This document shows positions 59,401 to 64,000 of a stretch of DNA of 64,000 nt, piece by piece (the stretch's first letter is position 1; every line of letters starts with the position of its first letter). The notes beneath the pieces are model-generated. The model saw only the letters and a list, made by a program, of their open reading frames with translations. It was not told where the DNA came from and did not search any database. The translations under genes were made by a program, and so were the position numbers. The DNA comes from Tetragonia tetragonoides (Eukaryota; Streptophyta; Magnoliopsida; Caryophyllales; Aizoaceae): contig CM076152.1 of NCBI GenBank assembly GCA_038025085.1, positions 22,342,001 to 22,406,000 of the forward strand. Direction: 5' to 3'.

Positions 59401-61825
59401 GAAGTAGTGAGTAATGACCATTCCTCTTTTGTTTGTGTTGCTCTCCTTATTGTTCCTTAGAGGTCACAAACAACCGTGAGTGACAGTCCTACGACCCTTC
59501 AAAATGTACTAAATAAGGTCGAGTACTATCTTAGGGAAAGTCGATCCCTATTCGAACCTACCCTTCCACCCTTAACAGTGGGCACGGATCAACAGTAATA
59601 GTTAGTTTTGAGTGCTAGTGACTTTATAATACACCACACGTTACGCACATAATAAGACTTCAAAAGAGTATGATAATAGGAATTCAAAAGTACTTCATTC
59701 GATTAAAGTAAGTAAAAAAAACGAACATAAACATATAAGAGAAAGCAGTTATACCTCCATAGAAAGGCACCATTGTTTGAGTACTGCTACAACTACTCGA
59801 ATACACTACAGATAATCTACTCCTAATTATCTCTCTAATCTATTCTCTACTCTCTATTCTAAACTTGGTGACTTCTCATCTGGGTGAACTCCGTTGCCTT
59901 TCATCTCTTCCTCCCCTTGTATATATAGAAGATCGTGGTAACTGCTCATGTCTTTCAGTTTCTAACTAATGTGCCACTTCCAGCAGTTATCTTTCTTCAT
60001 TCGTCCAAGTTGGGTTCTTTGACTTTGAAACTGCTTCATTTTTTCTTCTCTTTTCAACCGCCTTTTATATGTATACGCATATATATTTTTATTTAATATT
60101 TTCGTTTTAAATAAATATTCAATTCTTAAGAATGGGCTTTTATTTATAAAAATCTTCTTAGAATTAACTTGGTTTTATTTTATTCAACCCGATTTGCTTT
60201 ATTATTTGGACTTTTATTTACAGTAAAATAAGTCCATTTTATTTCGTGTTTAATAGTTTGTGGTTGTGCAGTTACCTTACCTTTCAGTATGTTTATTTAT
60301 CATTTGATTATATGAGTTTTTGTCTATTTATACGTTTCATCCCTTACCTTTTTGCATTTGTACTTTCCTTCTTAATATTTCATTCAATCTTGCAAAAAAT
60401 ATTTACTTAAACTTGTTTTTAAATATTTTTAAATTTTTATGGGTCTTTCGAAAACAACCTCTCTACTAGGCGATTAGTTAGGGGTAAGGTTGCGTACATC
60501 TGAAATTCCCCATACCCACTCTAACAGAAACGCACTGGATGATGCTGATTTAGTTGACAAAGTGCAATATAAGAATTTCTTTTATAGAAGCCACTAAATA
60601 TTGGAAGAGAGCTTTAGAGTAACAATCCAGGTTTAGAAAAACCATTTTAGTAAACATACTATATGAAATACCAAGGTTTAGGAGTTTTGTATTTTAATAA
60701 TTTTGTCTGTTAGATCTTATTCATTAGTACTAGTTGTTGGATCGTGTGCGATACACGCGGCCCCCAAGTAGGTTAAATTTGTGAGTTTAGTAGCTCCATA
60801 AGCTAACACAGTTAAGTAATATTTAGAGATGCTAGCATAAACTAAGTGTGTGTGTGTGTGTGTGTGTTTTGATGAATAAAACATTAGTACCCTCAATGCC
60901 TTTAAAAAGGCTACCTCCTATAGTGAGTTTTTGAGTTGAGATGCAGTCTCACCCTTTACAACGAGAGAAAGCCTACCGTCATGGTTTAAGAGTTGGTGAG
61001 CTTCAAGGGCATCCTACCTGTTAAACTGCTCCCCACAATTATGGCATGTCAAATTAGATGGACCATTGTATTCTATCTCGAGAGACAACCTTCTCCTTGA
61101 GCTAATGCCACTACCACTCCAAAAAAAAAAAAAAAGAAAAAGAGAACCCATGTATGTTTTATGTCAACTCGCAACCAACATGATAAAATTGTCTATAGAC
61201 AATAAATGGATCTCTTAAAAGCTAACTAAGGCAATAAAAAAAACTTCACATATTTTCTAGTGATCTGTAAATGGAATTACGCAACGTGAGAATAAAAACC
61301 GAACATCAGAAACCAAAGAACATTCATACAAGCATACCCAGAAAAGCTAGAATCTTGGTCCAAAATTGTAAAAATGGGTGTAATAAGGGGGAAAAACAGA
61401 GGATTTATACAAAAATATGAAATTTTATACAACAAAAAAGGATTTTTTGTGGAAGAAAAATGGTTGCAAACTACCCCATAATCTAGTGCCTAGGTACGCC
61501 CCTGCATACAATGAGTAAATGGTGCAAAGAGATACAGACACAAACAACTTAACATTGAATCTTCCTATTTCTATATAATTTATAAACTAAATAACCCACA
61601 TCAGAAGAACAAATAGATCAAAATCCAACATTGGAAAGTTTAGGCCAACAAATATCTATCAATATACTAAAGTTAAACAAAAAGGACTATAAATGTGGAT
61701 GGACTGTATAGAAACAGAACAAAATGAACAACCAAAGTAAAGCGAAGGATTTTGTACCTTGCACTGGTCAAATTGACAAAGGTGGTTCCAAACGAGGGAT
61801 TTAATCTTAGGGAGCCCATATATCA
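59401..61825. other. Intergenic DNA with retroposon relics
   Basis: TAGGGGTAAGGTTGCGTACATC near 60480 is the characteristic 3' tail word of plant RTE-type LINEs and may belong to the remnant at 58890-59400. A (GT)n repeat lies at 60848-60869. A retroposon-like segment ends in a poly-A run at 61117-61131. No gene is supported; the rest is AT-rich. Confidence 0.5.
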
Positions 61826-61885
61826 TTCGTGGGTTGGTCAAGAGCTTGAATAACACTGTAGAAGCTATTGTTTGTGGAATGTACT
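61826..61885. repeat. Dispersed 60-bp segment (third copy)
   Basis: ATTCGTGGGTTGGTCAAGAG through GCTATTGTTTGTGGAATGTAC matches 58965-59025 almost exactly, and partly 58894-58930. Confidence 0.85.
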
Positions 61886-61939
61886 CATTCTATTATTTAC
61901 AATACCGTTATTCAAATGCGTAGTAAGGAAAAAGCAAAG

Positions 61940-62526
61940 AAGAGGACTAATGATGTTCAATTACTCAATGTATTTTGCTGACGATGGACCTGAAACTTCG
62001 AATAGAAGTAGGAGAAGGGGGAGCCAGCATGTGGATTCGACATACCGTCCGCCTGTAAAACCGTCGTCCGATCAAGGAGACGGAAAAAAGAAAAGAAAGA
62101 GGAAAAATCATCGTCTCCAAAGCGCCCCCTGGCCTGGTACGTTTTCTGCCTATAATCTAACACATTACTTCATGCTAGCGCTTTTACTAATAACTTAATG
62201 AGACATATATGACAGATACCAAACATGCGGTGTCAGGCTGAGAAGGTTGTTTTGCTGAGGCTGACGCTCACTAAAGAATAAAAGCAGTGGGTCTATGATA
62301 TGGAATTTGGATCACTAATGGAGGTGGTTAACTTGAGGTTGGATCGTGGATTGGCATTTTGGTTGATGGAGCGCTTGGATGACCATCGAGGGACTCTGAA
62401 ATTGAGGGATGGTTTGGAAGTGGAGATAAAACGCAATGAAGTTGCCTGGATTCTTGGTATTCCTAATGGGGTTTTGGACTTGTCTGACAAAATGAGGGGG
62501 GGGGGGGGGATATTCTCCTTTTCATG
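61940..62526 (+). pseudogene. Two exon-like fragments of a transposon- or PMD-type plant protein
   Basis: The first fragment (about 61975-62141) encodes a basic stretch (DGPETSNRSRRRG, then KKKRKRKNHRLQS) and ends at a GGTACGTTTT donor. The second (about 62218-62526, after TATGACAG) encodes FGSLMEVVNLRLDRGLAFWL, then LDDHRGTLKLRDG and VAWILGIPNG. That is the pattern of an N-terminal domain common in plant transposon-derived proteins, where an LGIPNG-like motif closes the unit. A stop lies before FGSLM, and a run of 12 G at 62497-62508 ends the frame. Family name uncertain. Confidence 0.5.
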
Positions 62527-62564
62527 TTGAGGAGAAACAACAATTCGAGCGGTTTCACAACTAG

Positions 62565-63225
62565 TCATTGTGGATCAAGAGAAAGACTAAAAGTTTCACC
62601 CATAGGATCAGAAATATCACATAAATTCTCAATAACGTCAATAGGAAATGGTGCCTCCTTGTTATTTCCACAACCTACAGCAGCTGTGGTTGTGACAGGT
62701 TCTGCATTAGCAGTGTCAAAACTAGGCGGTCTAGCTCTCCACACTGTATCAGTTTGCTTCTTACATTTATCATCAGCATGTCCAAATACTGAACATATTG
62801 AACAACAATGTGGTAGCCATTCATATTCCACTTCCTGATCATAAGTCTCACCAGTAGGGCCATGTAATTTTAAAGTCTTAGGGAGCTCAGATTTCATTTT
62901 AATTTCAATACACAGACGTGCATATTCCAATTTAGTTTTGGCTATTGTTGTACCATCTGTACACAAAGGCCTTCCCAAAACACTATCAATCCTGCTAAAA
63001 CCAGCTTCAGACCACAGATTACTTCAAATACGACAATTTAATCCATACAAGCACAGCAGTAACATCAATCGATTTCACATCCAAATCAACAGACCAATGT
63101 CTAAGGATGAATGGACGGTTATTGAAGTACCAATGTCCACTCTCATAAGCACACACCATTATCAATCATCTGAGTTTCAATTTTACCACATCCATTCCAT
63201 TGCATGTTCACAAAACCTTTTTTTT
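62565..63225 (-). pseudogene. LINE ORF1 fragment with CCHC zinc knuckle
   Basis: The minus frame 62978-62565 begins GRPLCTDGTTIAKTKLEYAR and contains CSICSVFGHADDKC, a CX2CX4HX4C knuckle of the zf-CCHC_4 type. Both are hallmarks of plant L1-type LINE ORF1 (DUF4283 proteins). Upstream, to about 63170, decayed reading (HWYFNNRPFILRHWSVDLDV) belongs to the DUF4283 domain. Stops at about 62990-63030 disrupt it. The C-terminal part is truncated next to the fragment at 61940-62526. Confidence 0.8.
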
Positions 63226-64000
63226 TTTTGATAATTTGGCAACGAACCATAAATAAAACTGGTCGATGCACCGTGCTTGGCACAGACTCGTTTATCTCGA
63301 ATGACTAATTGAAAATTAGGTATATGAAATATTATTCATCTTTCATTTCAAACTATCGATTTAAATTGATCTAAACATGAATAACAAGATTAATTGATAC
63401 ATAAATATAGGATAATGATTCACTAGTGGAGTATGGCTATGTGGAATACTCATAATTAAGGACTAATTGGCTTGATTTTGCAACTATTATTCTATCAATT
63501 GATGATTAAAAATATTTTTTTATCCACTCAATTCCACTCAAATGAAGTAATAATAGAGCAAAAGACCTAATAATAAAACAAACCGGAGAGAAAACTATCA
63601 GCTCAATGGGGAAGTTTTCACATTTTTACTAATTGACAAACATTTTTCAACCTCCACAAATTATTAGCTTGCAATGCAACATTTCATGTCAAACATTGAT
63701 ATGTGCGTTTGAACCTAAGGTAAAATGGGTAATTAAACCCGAAAAGTGAGAGAGAAACGTATCCTAAAATATGTGTCATCTTGTGCCGAGTTTTTAAATC
63801 CTCCATTTAACAACTTAAACACAGTCAGTTCAGGTTTTTACCTACAGAATAACATTGGGAGCAATAGAGTTTTAGAACAGCATAGACATGGTTTGAAATA
63901 CCACATTACAGATACTGTGATTCAGAAACGTTCAAGGCAGCAAATTGAACTTCGTACTTTGTTTTTATCCCAGGGATGTGAGGAAGAGAATGGAAGGAAC
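63226..64000. other. Intergenic DNA at the right edge
   Basis: AT-rich sequence after a T-run at 63220. No gene, repeat family or RNA gene identified. Confidence 0.55.

Overview
The window is nuclear DNA of a flowering plant, most likely a core eudicot. The evidence is GT-AG introns in plant-specific genes, an INDETERMINATE-DOMAIN zinc-finger gene, a CYP72-clan P450, a plant-type eRF1 gene, and dense Tat-type Ty3/gypsy, Ty1/copia, LINE, SINE and Stowaway sequence. The species cannot be fixed from this window alone.

Positions 1-20953 are one nested retrotransposon block. Element A, a Tat-lineage Ty3/gypsy element on the minus strand, has its 5' LTR at 19452-20953, its primer-binding site at 19432-19450, and its gag, protease and start of RT at 3377-1; it runs off the left edge. 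Element B (4266-19120, plus strand, target duplication CATAG) inserted into the leader of A. B has lost RT and RNase H but keeps gag, a damaged protease and an open integrase frame. Between integrase and the 3' LTR it carries two antisense genes of plant-mobile-domain (PMD) type. One has a single exon and its own TATA box; the other has about seven coding exons with canonical splice sites. A 12-bp palindrome, GCCGCTAGCGGC, repeated mostly at 22-bp spacing, lies upstream of both antisense genes and in the U3 of the 3' LTR.

From 20954 to 31021 the DNA holds a Stowaway MITE, an AAT/ATT microsatellite element, and a 2.2-kb element with long inverted ends that contains a SINE. It also holds the only transcription-factor gene, an IDD zinc-finger gene with four coding exons (26107-28807), followed by a 5'-truncated non-LTR insertion. 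Positions 31022-37405 are a complete but decayed Ty1/copia element. Positions 37406-46792 are intergenic and hold a gag-only non-autonomous LTR element (41305-45034) nested in an AAACTGG/AAT repeat.

Positions 46793-51495 encode a P450 of the CYP72 clan (CYP721A-like) in four exons. It has a LINE fragment in intron 1, a GC-AG intron 2 and one apparent frameshift. Positions 52900-58172 hold eRF1 on the minus strand. Its 3-kb 5'UTR intron carries a TIR element. Its stop codon is UAG followed by CAAUUA, a strong readthrough context, ahead of a candidate 3'UTR intron; this matches the autoregulatory layout known for a plant eRF1 gene. Positions 58173-64000 are intergenic, with a MITE, LINE remnants and one degenerate gene-like fragment.

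The host genes appear functionally unrelated to one another. The most unusual material is the antisense gene cargo of element B with its shared 22-bp-period palindromes, and the regulatory layout of eRF1.
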